This document shows positions 35,757 through 44,182 of a stretch of DNA of 64,000 nt, piece after piece. A program made the translations under genes and the position numbers. The notes under the pieces are model-generated. The model worked only from the letters and a program-made list of their open reading frames with translations. It had not been told where the DNA came from and made no database searches. This stretch comes from Pontibacter mangrovi (GTDB lineage: Bacteria; Bacteroidota; Bacteroidia; Cytophagales; Hymenobacteraceae): the NCBI RefSeq assembly GCF_006385705.1, contig NZ_VFRQ01000008.1, positions 62,001 through 126,000 on the forward strand, read 5' to 3'. How positions within the stretch are numbered: the stretch's first letter is position 1; every line of letters begins with the position of its first letter.

Positions 35757-38195
35757 ATGAAAAGATTTTACGTTTACCTCGCAATTCTCTTTTTCCTCTG
35801 TAGCAGCCACACCTTTGCACAGTCTGGCGGCATGCTGACGGGCACCGTGCAGGACGACCAGGAGCAGCCGCTGGGCTTTGCAAATGTGGCGGTGCTGGAG
35901 GCAGCCACAGCCAAGGTGGTAACAGGCGCCATCGCCGACATGGACGGAAACTTCCAGATCATGACGCCGGCAAAAGGCAAGTACCTCCTGAAACTTACTG
36001 CCCTTGGTTATGTAGAGCTACAGACACCGGCTTTTGACGTAACGGCAGCAAACTTTTCCAAGGACTTTGGCAAGCTGCAACTCAAGCAGGATGTAAAAAC
36101 ACTGAAAGAGGTGCAGGTGCAGGCTATGCGCCCCACGGTTATCACGGAGCCGGATAAAATGGTGGTGAGCGTGGAGGGTACCGCCCTGGCCAGCGGCGCG
36201 ACGGCTTACGAGGTGCTCACCAAATCGCCGGGCGTGTGGGTGGACCAGGACGGCAACATCCAGCTGAACGGCAAGTCGGGGGTGCAGATGATGATCAACG
36301 GCAAGCGCAGCTACCTGTCCGGCAAAGAGCTGCAGACGCTGTTGCAGGGCATGTCTGCCGAGAACATCAAGGACCTGGAGCTCATCACAAACCCCTCTGC
36401 CAAGTTTGATGCAGAAGGCGCCAGCGGTGTGATTAACATCAACCTGAAAAAGGCTGTGGACACCGGCATGAACGGCAGCGTGTACGCCGGATACCAGTAT
36501 AACAACGTGAACACTTATACTTCCGGGGCGGATATGAGCTACAAGAGCGGCAAGTGGAACTCCTTCGGCAGCCTGGACCTGGCCCGCCGCAAGCGCTACC
36601 GCGACATGGAGATGAAGCGCATCTTCCTGAACCCGGACGGCAGCACCAGCAAGTTCGACCAGACCGGCCGTGAAGAAAACGAGCGCTTTGAGCCCTCGCT
36701 GCGCATCGGCACCGACTACGACTTTAACGAGAAGCACAGCATCGGGGCCATGGCCAACGTTATCACCAACAGCACTGACTTCTTTTTCCACACCGAATCA
36801 TACCTGCGCGACCCGAACGTGGCCGATGATCTGTTCATTGATGCCATGAACAAAGGCGAAGGCACCTACAGCAACGGCACGTTTAACCTGCACTACCTGG
36901 GCAAGCTAGACACGATCGGCACGACCCTCTCCTCAGACCTGGATTATGTGCACATCAGCAGCCACGACAAAGCCGGTTTTGATAACCAGTACTTTACGCT
37001 GCCTGCCACCACCCCTGACTCGGTGCAGATGCTGAGCAACAACAACCCGACCAAGTATGACATCTACTCTGCCAAGGTAGACTTTACCAAGCCGCTCTCG
37101 AAAAAAACCAAACTGGAGCTGGGCGCCAAGGCCAGCCATGTGGTGTCGGATAACGAGCTTTTGTTTTACGAGGAGGCAGATACCCGCAAAACACTCGATC
37201 CAAAGCGCAGCAACCACTTCATCTACAAAGAGAATATTTATGCGGCTTATGCGAACCTAAACACCAGCCTGGGCGAGAAGTGGACCCTGCAGGCAGGCCT
37301 TCGAGCCGAGCAGACCGACTCCAGGGGCAACTCCCTGACCAAAAACGAGAAGACCGACCGCAACTACCTGAATCTGTTCCCAAGCGTGTTCCTGCAGCAG
37401 AAGGTGAGCGACAACTACCAGATCGGCTACAAGTATAGTCGCCGCATTAACCGGCCAAATTACCAGGCGCTTAACCCGTTCATCTTCTACCTGGACCCTT
37501 ATACCTCGGCGCAGGGCAACCCGCAGCTGAGACCGCAGTACACGAACTCCTTTGAGGTGACGCAGACGCTGAAGCAGACCTATAACCTGATCCTGGGCTA
37601 CTCCATCACCGAAGACTTTATAGCCGAGGTGCCGGAGCAGAATCCGGAGGATAACACCACCGTGTTCCAGCAGCAGAACGTGCGCAACATGAAGAGTGCC
37701 AGAGCCACGCTGGTGGCCCCGATCAAGGTCTCCAACAACTGGGATGTGAGCAACAACATCATCGTGATGTACCAGGAGTTTACCCACCCCCGCAACGGTG
37801 AGATGGTGGTAAACGACCAGGTAACGGCCATCGCCCAGACCACGAACAACATCATGCTGCCGCACGGCATTCGGATGGAGGTTGGCGGCAGTTACCAGAG
37901 CCCTGCGGTATACGGCCTTTACAATGTAGGCGAGCAGTGGTGGGTGGATGCCGGCCTGAAGCGCAGCTTCCTGGACGATAAGCTGACCCTGAGCATGAAC
38001 GTGACCGACATCTTTAGAAGCCGCATACTGAAGGTGGACACCGAGCTGAATGGAAACGTGAACGCCATTGAGCAGTACCACGGTGCCCGCGGCGTACGCT
38101 TCAACATCCGCTACCGCTTCAACAAAGGCTCCGAGTTCGAATCGAAGAAGCGTAACGTAAACCTGGATGAGCTGAACCGCACTGGCGGTAACTAA
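35757..38195 (+). CDS. Outer-membrane beta-barrel receptor (TonB-dependent receptor-like)
   Basis: An 812-residue outer-membrane protein with a signal peptide (MKRFYVYLAILFFLCSSHTF-AQ). Domains in order: carboxypeptidase-regulatory-like (about 26-110, LTGTVQDDQEQPLGFANV), plug domain (about 125-225, YEVLTKSPGVWVDQDGNI and IKDLELITNPSAKFDAEGAS), then a large barrel of the OMP_b-brl_3 type (GYKYSRRINRPNYQALNP is the family hallmark). The C-terminus ends in a charged tail instead of an aromatic strand. The ligand is unknown. It has its own promoter and terminator, so a link to the efflux operon upstream rests on proximity alone. Confidence 0.88.
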   Translation: MKRFYVYLAILFFLCSSHTFAQSGGMLTGTVQDDQEQPLGFANVAVLEAATAKVVTGAIADMDGNFQIMTPAKGKYLLKLTALGYVELQTPAFDVTAANFSKDFGKLQLKQDVKTLKEVQVQAMRPTVITEPDKMVVSVEGTALASGATAYEVLTKSPGVWVDQDGNIQLNGKSGVQMMINGKRSYLSGKELQTLLQGMSAENIKDLELITNPSAKFDAEGASGVININLKKAVDTGMNGSVYAGYQYNNVNTYTSGADMSYKSGKWNSFGSLDLARRKRYRDMEMKRIFLNPDGSTSKFDQTGREENERFEPSLRIGTDYDFNEKHSIGAMANVITNSTDFFFHTESYLRDPNVADDLFIDAMNKGEGTYSNGTFNLHYLGKLDTIGTTLSSDLDYVHISSHDKAGFDNQYFTLPATTPDSVQMLSNNNPTKYDIYSAKVDFTKPLSKKTKLELGAKASHVVSDNELLFYEEADTRKTLDPKRSNHFIYKENIYAAYANLNTSLGEKWTLQAGLRAEQTDSRGNSLTKNEKTDRNYLNLFPSVFLQQKVSDNYQIGYKYSRRINRPNYQALNPFIFYLDPYTSAQGNPQLRPQYTNSFEVTQTLKQTYNLILGYSITEDFIAEVPEQNPEDNTTVFQQQNVRNMKSARATLVAPIKVSNNWDVSNNIIVMYQEFTHPRNGEMVVNDQVTAIAQTTNNIMLPHGIRMEVGGSYQSPAVYGLYNVGEQWWVDAGLKRSFLDDKLTLSMNVTDIFRSRILKVDTELNGNVNAIEQYHGARGVRFNIRYRFNKGSEFESKKRNVNLDELNRTGGN

Positions 38196-38214
38196 CAGCT
38201 ATTTTGTGTAATGT

Positions 38215-38247
38215 AAAAAGGCCTGTCGCGCTTGCGGCAGGTCTTTT
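38215..38247. terminator. Bidirectional intrinsic terminator
   Basis: CCTGTCGC (38222-38229) pairs with GCGGCAGG (38234-38241) around GCTT, flanked by A5 on the left and T5 on the right. It ends the receptor gene on the plus strand and can serve the minus-strand genes from the other side. Confidence 0.82.
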
Positions 38248-38311
38248 TCGGTTTAGGGACTTTATACTTCTATAGGTTTCATTGTAGTGTGATTTTTACA
38301 TTTTTAGTGCT

Positions 38312-38743
38312 TCAGTAATATCTTCCAAGTCCTAACTCCTGAAACAAGTAAATATGCAACATAAGAAGCACTGGGAATAAAACAATGGAGATCATCTTGT
38401 TCAGCATTACTTCATTTTTATCCTTTACTATTGACCATACTAGTAAACCAAAAGCTGGTATTGCTCCAATAAGTAAATAAAGAAGAACCAAACTTTGCCC
38501 TACATTATCATGCATTCCATCCGAATATAACTTTATTCCGATGTCATTCAATGCGATAAGCCAAATGATAAGTATAGTTTTCATGTAAGGCTTTAGTCCA
38601 AAAGTAAAGTGCCCAGTGATTATAGTCACAGCAATAATTACTGCAGGAGTGAATGTGATTCCGCTTGGACCGTAGTAGTGACCGATCAAGTTGTTTAGCA
38701 GCACTATACCAATTGATATCGGTATACTTTGTTTTGCTTTCAT
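38312..38743 (-). CDS. Hypothetical membrane protein (AT-rich)
   Basis: A 143-residue protein with about four hydrophobic helices (for example PISIGIVLLNNLIG, TPAVIIAVTIITGHFTF, YMKTILIIWLIALNDIGI, SLVLLYLLIGAIPAFGLLVW). I start at the ATG at 38743 (MKAKQSIPI) because the preceding 12 codons fall in an inverted repeat. No family is recognised. The base composition is visibly more AT-rich than its neighbours, and the gene is preceded by the 38755-38803 inverted repeat, as in a gene-cassette arrangement. Confidence 0.6.
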   Translation of the reverse strand: MKAKQSIPISIGIVLLNNLIGHYYGPSGITFTPAVIIAVTIITGHFTFGLKPYMKTILIIWLIALNDIGIKLYSDGMHDNVGQSLVLLYLLIGAIPAFGLLVWSIVKDKNEVMLNKMISIVLFPVLLMLHIYLFQELGLGRYY

Positions 38744-38754
38744 AAATTCTGATA

Positions 38755-38803
38755 CACAACAAATCCTATAAGGTGGCATCGCTACCTTATAGAATTTGTT
38801 GTG
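38755..38803. repeat. 23-bp inverted repeat, attC-like
   Basis: CACAACAAATCCTATAAGGT plus GGC (38755-38777) and its near-perfect reverse complement (38781-38803, 21 of 23 positions paired) are separated by ATC. The arms begin and end with the AAC/GTT triplets required of integron attC sites. The outer box CGCACAAC on the minus strand is complementary to GTTGTGCG found just before the upstream gene (about 39456-39463), which is the match expected between the R'' box of a cassette and the start of that same cassette. There are no extrahelical bases, which differs from classical attC sites. Confidence 0.6.
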
Positions 38804-39447
38804 CGCTGTTTTTCTTTCATAATTAACTCTACTTCTACTTTCACTAAAGAATCAACGTCTTCATTAGTGAAATCAACAAATCCGATGGTATGTCCCAGAT
38901 CCTTAAGTTCCAGTTTGCTGCCAATTTCATAGAACTTGTAAAAAGGCGGTCCGGCCAGTACTAAGCTTCCTATCAAATGGTTAATAGAATCTGGTTCTGG
39001 ATTTCCTATTTCGTTGAAGCCTTGCACATATTCAATGTTTTTGTTGGAGACTATATACAAATAGTAACCAGAGTTGCTCCTCGGATCCGTTCCTGCTGGT
39101 ATCAAGATGTCATTGATTCCGTCAAAGTTGAAGTCACAAAACTTAATTTTTGTCTCCTTCTCTGCGGCAGGATGATTCCTCGAAAATAAAGAATCTGCTA
39201 ACACAGTATCCACCTTGCCACTCAGGTTTCTGATGAGCCGAAGAACAACTGTTTTTTTATCTACATCATATGAGTCTGTAGTGTCAATAGTTGTCAGAGT
39301 TAAAAGATAATCTTCATCATCAAACAACTTATACTTGCTGAAGTAGGCATTATTAGGTTCATTCAATAACTCCTCAAATTCATTTCTGAAGCGACTACTG
39401 CACGAGGCAATGATCAATACAAAAATTACGATGGTCAGTCTTTTCAT
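38782..39447 (-). CDS. Hypothetical lipoprotein with a Ca-binding-like loop (AT-rich)
   Basis: A 221-residue protein with a lipoprotein signal (MKRLTIVIFVLIIAS, then Cys16). I start at the ATG at 39447; an upstream in-frame ATG would give 12 extra residues that run into the 3' end of the GH30 gene. The segment CDFNFDGINDILIPAG resembles the FG-GAP/VCBS-type Asp-rich loops that bind calcium. Its stop codon lies in the right arm of the attC-like inverted repeat. Base composition is AT-rich like the neighbouring hypothetical gene. Function unknown. Confidence 0.65.
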   Translation of the reverse strand: MKRLTIVIFVLIIASCSSRFRNEFEELLNEPNNAYFSKYKLFDDEDYLLTLTTIDTTDSYDVDKKTVVLRLIRNLSGKVDTVLADSLFSRNHPAAEKETKIKFCDFNFDGINDILIPAGTDPRSNSGYYLYIVSNKNIEYVQGFNEIGNPEPDSINHLIGSLVLAGPPFYKFYEIGSKLELKDLGHTIGFVDFTNEDVDSLVKVEVELIMKEKQRTTNSIR

Positions 39448-39463
39448 TAAATGTTTCGCACAA

Positions 39464-40906
39464 CTACCAGACATACGTGCCAACAGCGCCCGCTCTTAAC
39501 AGGGTCGTTGCCTGTTTGCCCTCATGGCTGATGTTAAAGTTCTGCGCCGATGCACCAGTATTCAGCACAATGAGTACCGTTTTTCCCTCAGGTGTTTGGT
39601 AGGCCACGTTTGGCAGGGCCTCCGGTGTGTTACTTTTGATGCGCACAGAACCCGGGCGGGCGAACTTTGCGGCATGCGCCACAATGTAGTAAGCAGGGTT
39701 ACGGGTCACCAGGTCACCATCAATTGTGACGGCGCCGAGGCACTCGGTGCAGCCGCCTGGCGTATGCGGGTTCTGCTCCGGGTCGGCGGCCAGATTCCAC
39801 TCCAGCACGGTTTTGGCCCAGTTGCGGGGCGCTCCGATGATCAGGTTCTCCGTGTGCCACTTCAGGTCCTCCGGGAAATTGCCCGGAGCTCCGATCCACT
39901 GCTCGGTAAAGTATAAATTCTTGTCCGGGTGCGCCTCATGCACTTTCGAGAGCGCGTCTATGGTGCCGCCGTACAGGTGGAAAGCCGCTCCGTCTACATA
40001 CTTTTTCGCTTCTGGGTCGTCAAGTATGGAAATCGGGTAGTCGGGGCGGTCGGCGTTATGGTCGTAGATCACGATCTTCGTATCCAGGTTGCCGGCCTCG
40101 AAAGCCGGGCCCAGACTCTTCTTGATGAAAACAGCCTGGTCTTCGGGCAGCATCAGCAGGCTTGGGTTGTTGCCGGGGTGCAGCGGCTCGTTCTGAATGG
40201 TTATCGCATCAATGGTGATTCCCTCTTCCGCCATCCCTTGCACGTACTTTACGAAATACTTCGCATAGGCATCGTAAAACTCCGGCTTCAGGCTGCCCCC
40301 TTTGGAGTTGTTGTTCGTCTTCATCCAGGTAGGCGGCGACCAGGGCGAGCCCATGATCTTGATGTCCGGGTTAATGGCCAAGATCTCCTTCAGCACCGGG
40401 ATCAGGTGTTTTTTGTCAGGTGAGAGGTCGAACTTTTCCATCTCCACGTCCGTCTCGCCGGCCGGCAGGTCGTTGTAAGAGAACACCTCTGGGTCCAAGT
40501 CGGAGGCACCTATACTTAGGCGCAGGTAGCTAATACCAATGTTGTTGCCTTCGGTGCCGAACAGTTCCTGGAGCAAAACAGCGCGTTGCTTCGGGCTCAT
40601 CTGGTGGAGCAGCATGGCACTGCCGCCCGTAAGCGTAAAACCGAAGCCATCAATACTTTGGAAGGTCTCTGCCCCATCCACCTCAATGGTTGGGTAAGAA
40701 TTCTTGTTTTCGCCGAATTGCAGGTCTGCCTCCTGCCGCTCGAACAGGGCCGACTTGTCTGGATTTGTCAGCCACAGCGTGGCGGCTGGTGCGTTGGTCT
40801 CTGTTTGGCTGATGCCTCCTTCTTTGCAGGAAGTGAAGCTGGTAACCAACAGCGACAGCGCCAGTGTGCGGTAAAGTACCTTCCTGATAGGGTCTCGTTT
40901 TAGCAT
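39464..40906 (-). CDS. Glycoside hydrolase family 30 (glucosylceramidase-like), lipoprotein
   Basis: A 480-residue exported enzyme. The start is the ATG at 40906, which gives a lipoprotein signal ending VTSFTS-Cys27; the frame is open to 41404 but that part has no protein-like character. The (beta/alpha)8 barrel carries the acid/base Glu240 in TIQNEPLHPG and the nucleophile Glu335 in YFTEQWIGAPG, and the C-terminal beta-sandwich (VLNTGASAQNFNISHEGK) completes the GH30 fold. Substrate may be a beta-glucan or glucosyl-lipid; beta-1,6-glucanase activity is equally possible. The stop TAG directly touches the TTGTGCG that begins the next putative cassette. Confidence 0.88.
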   Translation of the reverse strand: MLKRDPIRKVLYRTLALSLLVTSFTSCKEGGISQTETNAPAATLWLTNPDKSALFERQEADLQFGENKNSYPTIEVDGAETFQSIDGFGFTLTGGSAMLLHQMSPKQRAVLLQELFGTEGNNIGISYLRLSIGASDLDPEVFSYNDLPAGETDVEMEKFDLSPDKKHLIPVLKEILAINPDIKIMGSPWSPPTWMKTNNNSKGGSLKPEFYDAYAKYFVKYVQGMAEEGITIDAITIQNEPLHPGNNPSLLMLPEDQAVFIKKSLGPAFEAGNLDTKIVIYDHNADRPDYPISILDDPEAKKYVDGAAFHLYGGTIDALSKVHEAHPDKNLYFTEQWIGAPGNFPEDLKWHTENLIIGAPRNWAKTVLEWNLAADPEQNPHTPGGCTECLGAVTIDGDLVTRNPAYYIVAHAAKFARPGSVRIKSNTPEALPNVAYQTPEGKTVLIVLNTGASAQNFNISHEGKQATTLLRAGAVGTYVW

Positions 40907-41059
40907 TATAAGGTTAGGTTTAGAATGATGTTGCGCATCTAAATTACAAAAACACGATATGAAAGCTAGCGAAAATAACCCGGCAGCCCGGAAAGCTGTT
41001 ATAAAACTACAAATTATACGCCCTGCACCACTCTTCCATACTTTAGCGTAAGCACGTAC

Positions 41060-42115
41060 ATGATGGCAAACCAAACCGTACCTACAGACCACTTCACCCT
41101 TACCGTTACCGGCATCCGCCAGGAGCGGCCGGACTTCAAGACTTTTGTATTGGAGCCAGACCGGCCCATCGACTATAAAGCCGGCCAATACCTGACGCTG
41201 GTGCACACCGACAAGAACCAGGACATCCGCCGTTCCTACTCCATCACCTCCTCCCCTGCCCTGCAGGAGCCGCTCAGCATCGGCGTGCAGCGCATCCAGA
41301 ACGGCTTTTTCTCCAGGAGGCTGGTGGATGACGTACAGGTAGGTGACAAATTGCACGCTGCCGGGGCCGCCGGCCTGTTTATACTTCCTGATGACATGCA
41401 GCACTACCGGCAGGTGTTTCTACTGGCTGCCGGCAGCGGCATCACGCCAGAGCTCTCGCTGCTCAAAACCATACTTTATACTTACCCGGATGTGGCCGTC
41501 ACGCTCATCTACAGCAACAGTAATCCGCAGAAGGCGATCTATAAAGAAGAACTAGAGCAGCTGGCCCATACTTTTCCGGAACGTTTCCGGCTGCAGTTCC
41601 TGTTCAGCAACTCGCCTAACCTGGCGCAGGCGAGGCTGTATAAAGATTTGCTGCAGCAGCTGGTGCGGCAGTATGCCGTGGCACCGCTAAACCAGGTGCT
41701 TTTCTACATCTGTGGCCCCTACAGCTACATGCGCATGTGCTATTGGGCGCTGCGGCAAATCGATGCCCCAAACGAGAACATCCGCAGGGAGAACTTCAAC
41801 ACCACCAAAGTTGCCGTAAAACAAATGCCCCCGGACACCGATCCGCACGAGGTTATACTTTTCCATAAGGATCAGGCGTATGAGCTGACGGTGGAGTACC
41901 CCGATACCATCCTTCGGGCGGCACGCCAAGCCGGTTTGCACCTGCCCTACAGCTGCGAGGCCGGCAAATGCGGCAACTGTACCGCCCGCTGCACCAGCGG
42001 CAAAGTATGGATGTCGTACAATGAGGTGCTGACGGAGCGCGACCTACAGCAGGGGCTGGTGCTTACCTGCGTGGGCTACCCGGTGGGCGGACCTGCGCGG
42101 CTGGAGTTGAAGTGA
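41060..42115 (+). CDS. Ferredoxin-type NAD(P)H oxidoreductase (FAD, [2Fe-2S])
   Basis: A 351-residue three-domain electron-transfer protein. The FAD-binding barrel carries RRSYSITSSP (about 58-67), the NAD-binding domain has LLAAGSGITPELSLLK and FYICGPYSYM, and the C-terminal plant-type ferredoxin domain holds CEAGKCGNC and a later Cys in LVLTCVGYP, four [2Fe-2S] ligands. The order is that of PaaE-like reductases and of Hcp reductase (Hcr). No oxygenase or Hcp gene is nearby, so the partner is unknown. Two adjacent ATG codons could start it; the difference is one residue. Confidence 0.87.
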   Translation: MMANQTVPTDHFTLTVTGIRQERPDFKTFVLEPDRPIDYKAGQYLTLVHTDKNQDIRRSYSITSSPALQEPLSIGVQRIQNGFFSRRLVDDVQVGDKLHAAGAAGLFILPDDMQHYRQVFLLAAGSGITPELSLLKTILYTYPDVAVTLIYSNSNPQKAIYKEELEQLAHTFPERFRLQFLFSNSPNLAQARLYKDLLQQLVRQYAVAPLNQVLFYICGPYSYMRMCYWALRQIDAPNENIRRENFNTTKVAVKQMPPDTDPHEVILFHKDQAYELTVEYPDTILRAARQAGLHLPYSCEAGKCGNCTARCTSGKVWMSYNEVLTERDLQQGLVLTCVGYPVGGPARLELK

Positions 42116-42213
42116 TAAGAGACCCCCGCTGCCCCTGTTTTTCCGGCCGAAAACCGTAACTTTAAGCCAGCGGCTATTGCTGCATTAAAACGGAAATTAA
42201 AACAACATAAACT

Positions 42214-43677
42214 ATGAGCACTGAAGTACGCAGCCTGGAGCCGAAGGCCCTTTGGGAAAATTTTGCTGACTTAAACGCTGTGCCACGCCCCTCTAAAAAG
42301 GAGGAGCGCGTGATACAGTTTATACTTGACTTCGGTCAGAAGCTTGGGCTGGAGACTTTTAAGGATGAGGTGGGCAACGTCATCATCAAAAAGCCTGCTA
42401 CCCCGGGCATGGAGAACCGCCAGGCCGTGGCCATGCAAAGCCACCTGGACATGGTGCACCAGAAAAACAACGACACCAACTTCGATTTCGACACGCAGGG
42501 CATCGATATGTATGTGGATGAGGACTGGGTAAAAGCCCGCGGCACCACCCTGGGTGCTGACAACGGTATCGGCGTGGCCACGATTATGGCCATACTTGCT
42601 TCCAAAGACATTTCGCACCCGGCCATTGAGGCTTTGTTTACCGTGGATGAGGAAACAGGCATGACCGGCGCACTAGGATTGAAAGGCGGTTTGCTAGATG
42701 CCAGTATACTTTTGAACCTGGACACCGAGGATGACCGCGAACTGACCATCGGCTGTGCCGGCGGCGTGGATGTAACCGCGACTGGCAACTATGAGCTGGA
42801 GGCCACTCCGGCAGGTATGGCGGGCTACAAACTGTCGGTAAAAGGCCTGACTGGCGGCCACTCCGGCATGGATATTATACTTGGTCGCGCCAACGCCAAC
42901 AAACTGATGAACCGCCTGCTGCACCACGCTTCCAAGCAGTTCGACCTGCGCATAGCAAGTATAGACGGGGGCGGCCTGCGCAATGCCATTCCAAGAGAAT
43001 CTGCTGCCGTAGTAGTGGTGGCTGAAGCTGATAAAACCTCTTTCGAAAAATTTGTAGAGGAACAGCGCGAAATAATTGCACAGGAGTATAAAACCACCGA
43101 CCCGAATCTGCAGGTGCAGTGGGAAACCGCTGAGGCACCGGCCCAGGTAGCCACGAAAAACTTTACTTCTACTTTAGTGCGCGCCATCTACGCCACGCCA
43201 AACGGCATTTACCGCATGAGCCCGGAGATCGAGGGGCTGGTGCAGACCTCCAACAACGTGGCGCGCGTGGAACTGAAAGACGGAAAGTATAGAATCCTCT
43301 GCCTCACGCGCAGCTCCGTAGACTCTGAGAAAGACGATCTGGCCGCGGCTATACAATCAGCATTGGAATTGGCGGGGGCTGAGGTTACCCTGAACGGCTC
43401 TTACCCCGGCTGGGCTCCTAACCCGGACGCCTCCATCATCAAGCTCATGAGCGATTTGTACCGCAGCAAGTTCAACAGCGAGCCGGACGTGAACGCCTGC
43501 CACGCCGGTTTGGAGTGTGGTATACTGGGCTCCAACTACCCGGGTATGGAAATGATCTCCTTCGGCCCTAATATCCGCGGCGCCCACTCTCCGGATGAGA
43601 AAGTACAGATCAGCTCGGTACAGAAATATTGGGATTACCTGCTGGAGACGCTGCAGCGCATTCCGGAAAAAGTATAA
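42214..43677 (+). CDS. pepD: Aminoacyl-histidine dipeptidase (PepD, M20C)
   Basis: A cytosolic zinc dipeptidase that cleaves Xaa-His and other dipeptides. The 487-residue product is of normal length. Metal ligands and catalytic residues are seen in order: His in MQSHLDMVHQKN, Asp in ADNGIGVA, the Glu pair in VDEETGMTGALGL, Asp in LDTEDDREL, Glu/His in HAGLECGILG and His in GAHSPDEKVQ. The inserted lid/dimerisation domain lies between about residues 210 and 390. It is monocistronic, with a terminator directly after it. Confidence 0.93.
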   Translation: MSTEVRSLEPKALWENFADLNAVPRPSKKEERVIQFILDFGQKLGLETFKDEVGNVIIKKPATPGMENRQAVAMQSHLDMVHQKNNDTNFDFDTQGIDMYVDEDWVKARGTTLGADNGIGVATIMAILASKDISHPAIEALFTVDEETGMTGALGLKGGLLDASILLNLDTEDDRELTIGCAGGVDVTATGNYELEATPAGMAGYKLSVKGLTGGHSGMDIILGRANANKLMNRLLHHASKQFDLRIASIDGGGLRNAIPRESAAVVVVAEADKTSFEKFVEEQREIIAQEYKTTDPNLQVQWETAEAPAQVATKNFTSTLVRAIYATPNGIYRMSPEIEGLVQTSNNVARVELKDGKYRILCLTRSSVDSEKDDLAAAIQSALELAGAEVTLNGSYPGWAPNPDASIIKLMSDLYRSKFNSEPDVNACHAGLECGILGSNYPGMEMISFGPNIRGAHSPDEKVQISSVQKYWDYLLETLQRIPEKV

Positions 43678-43692
43678 ATATGAAAAAGTTAA

Positions 43693-43728
43693 AGAAGCCG
43701 CTCAGAATTGGGCGGCTTCTTTTGTTTT
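43693..43728 (+). terminator. Intrinsic terminator of pepD
   Basis: AGAAGCCGC (43693-43701) pairs perfectly with GCGGCTTCT (43712-43720) and is followed by TTTGTTTT. It begins 16 nt after the pepD stop. Confidence 0.87.
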
Positions 43729-43746
43729 GGCGGGAGTTTTGTAGTA

Positions 43747-44071
43747 CCGGGTCCAACCACCCCTGCCCCTCCTTGTCTAAGGAGGGGAATTCTGATTTAG
43801 CCGTGGCTATCGAAGCTTATCCCAGTCCTTGGGCTGAGCGCCTTGTGAGATCCGGTGCCCGCCAAGGGCATGCCGAGCGGTAGTGAGGCAAGGAGGGAAC
43901 ACAGCGCGATGCCAGAGGACGAGCCCTCGCGGGCTTGGAGGGCACCAAAGTATGAGGTGAAACTATGCGCAAGTAAGACTGAGGATGAATGGCAGCTATT
44001 AAGTATAGCTTGGTTCAAGTTGCAGGAAGCGGCGGCTAAAGCAGGAGAAGGCACCCCGAAAGCCTTCGGGG
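43747..44071. repeat. Non-coding region of mixed repeats between pepD and the phosphorylase gene
   Basis: This stretch starts with CCGGGTCCAACCACCCC (43747-43763, inverted copy at 19281-19297), then a hairpin CCCCTCCTT-GTCT-AAGGAGGGG (43766-43787) and, near its end, CCCCGAA-AGCC-TTCGGGG (44054-44071). Open frames of 77-85 codons exist on both strands but neither looks like a protein. I read the region as remnants of dispersed elements. Confidence 0.55.
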
Positions 44072-44118
44072 CGTCATGGAAAGTTTAAAGTATAAATTAT
44101 AAAGTATAGCGCAAGTAT

Positions 44119-44161
44119 AAAATACGAAAGCCGCTCATCTGTAGAGCGGCTTTCGTATTTT
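44119..44161. terminator. Strong bidirectional terminator
   Basis: An 18-bp perfect stem, AAAATACGAAAGCCGCTC (44119-44136) against its complement at 44144-44161, with a 7-nt loop. A/T runs at both ends allow it to work in both directions. It lies 21 nt beyond the phosphorylase stop on the minus strand. Confidence 0.88.
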
Positions 44162-44182
44162 ATATCATCAACTGCAGCACCA

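Noticed and set aside
38215..38311. A second attC-like site after the 38312-38743 gene
   Set aside because: The sequence there has only a vague resemblance (CACACTACAATG) to the arm CACAACAAAT; no paired right arm is present.
43797..44088. 77- and 85-codon frames on opposite strands
   Set aside because: They are mirror frames over a repeat-rich stretch; neither has domain features or a convincing start region.
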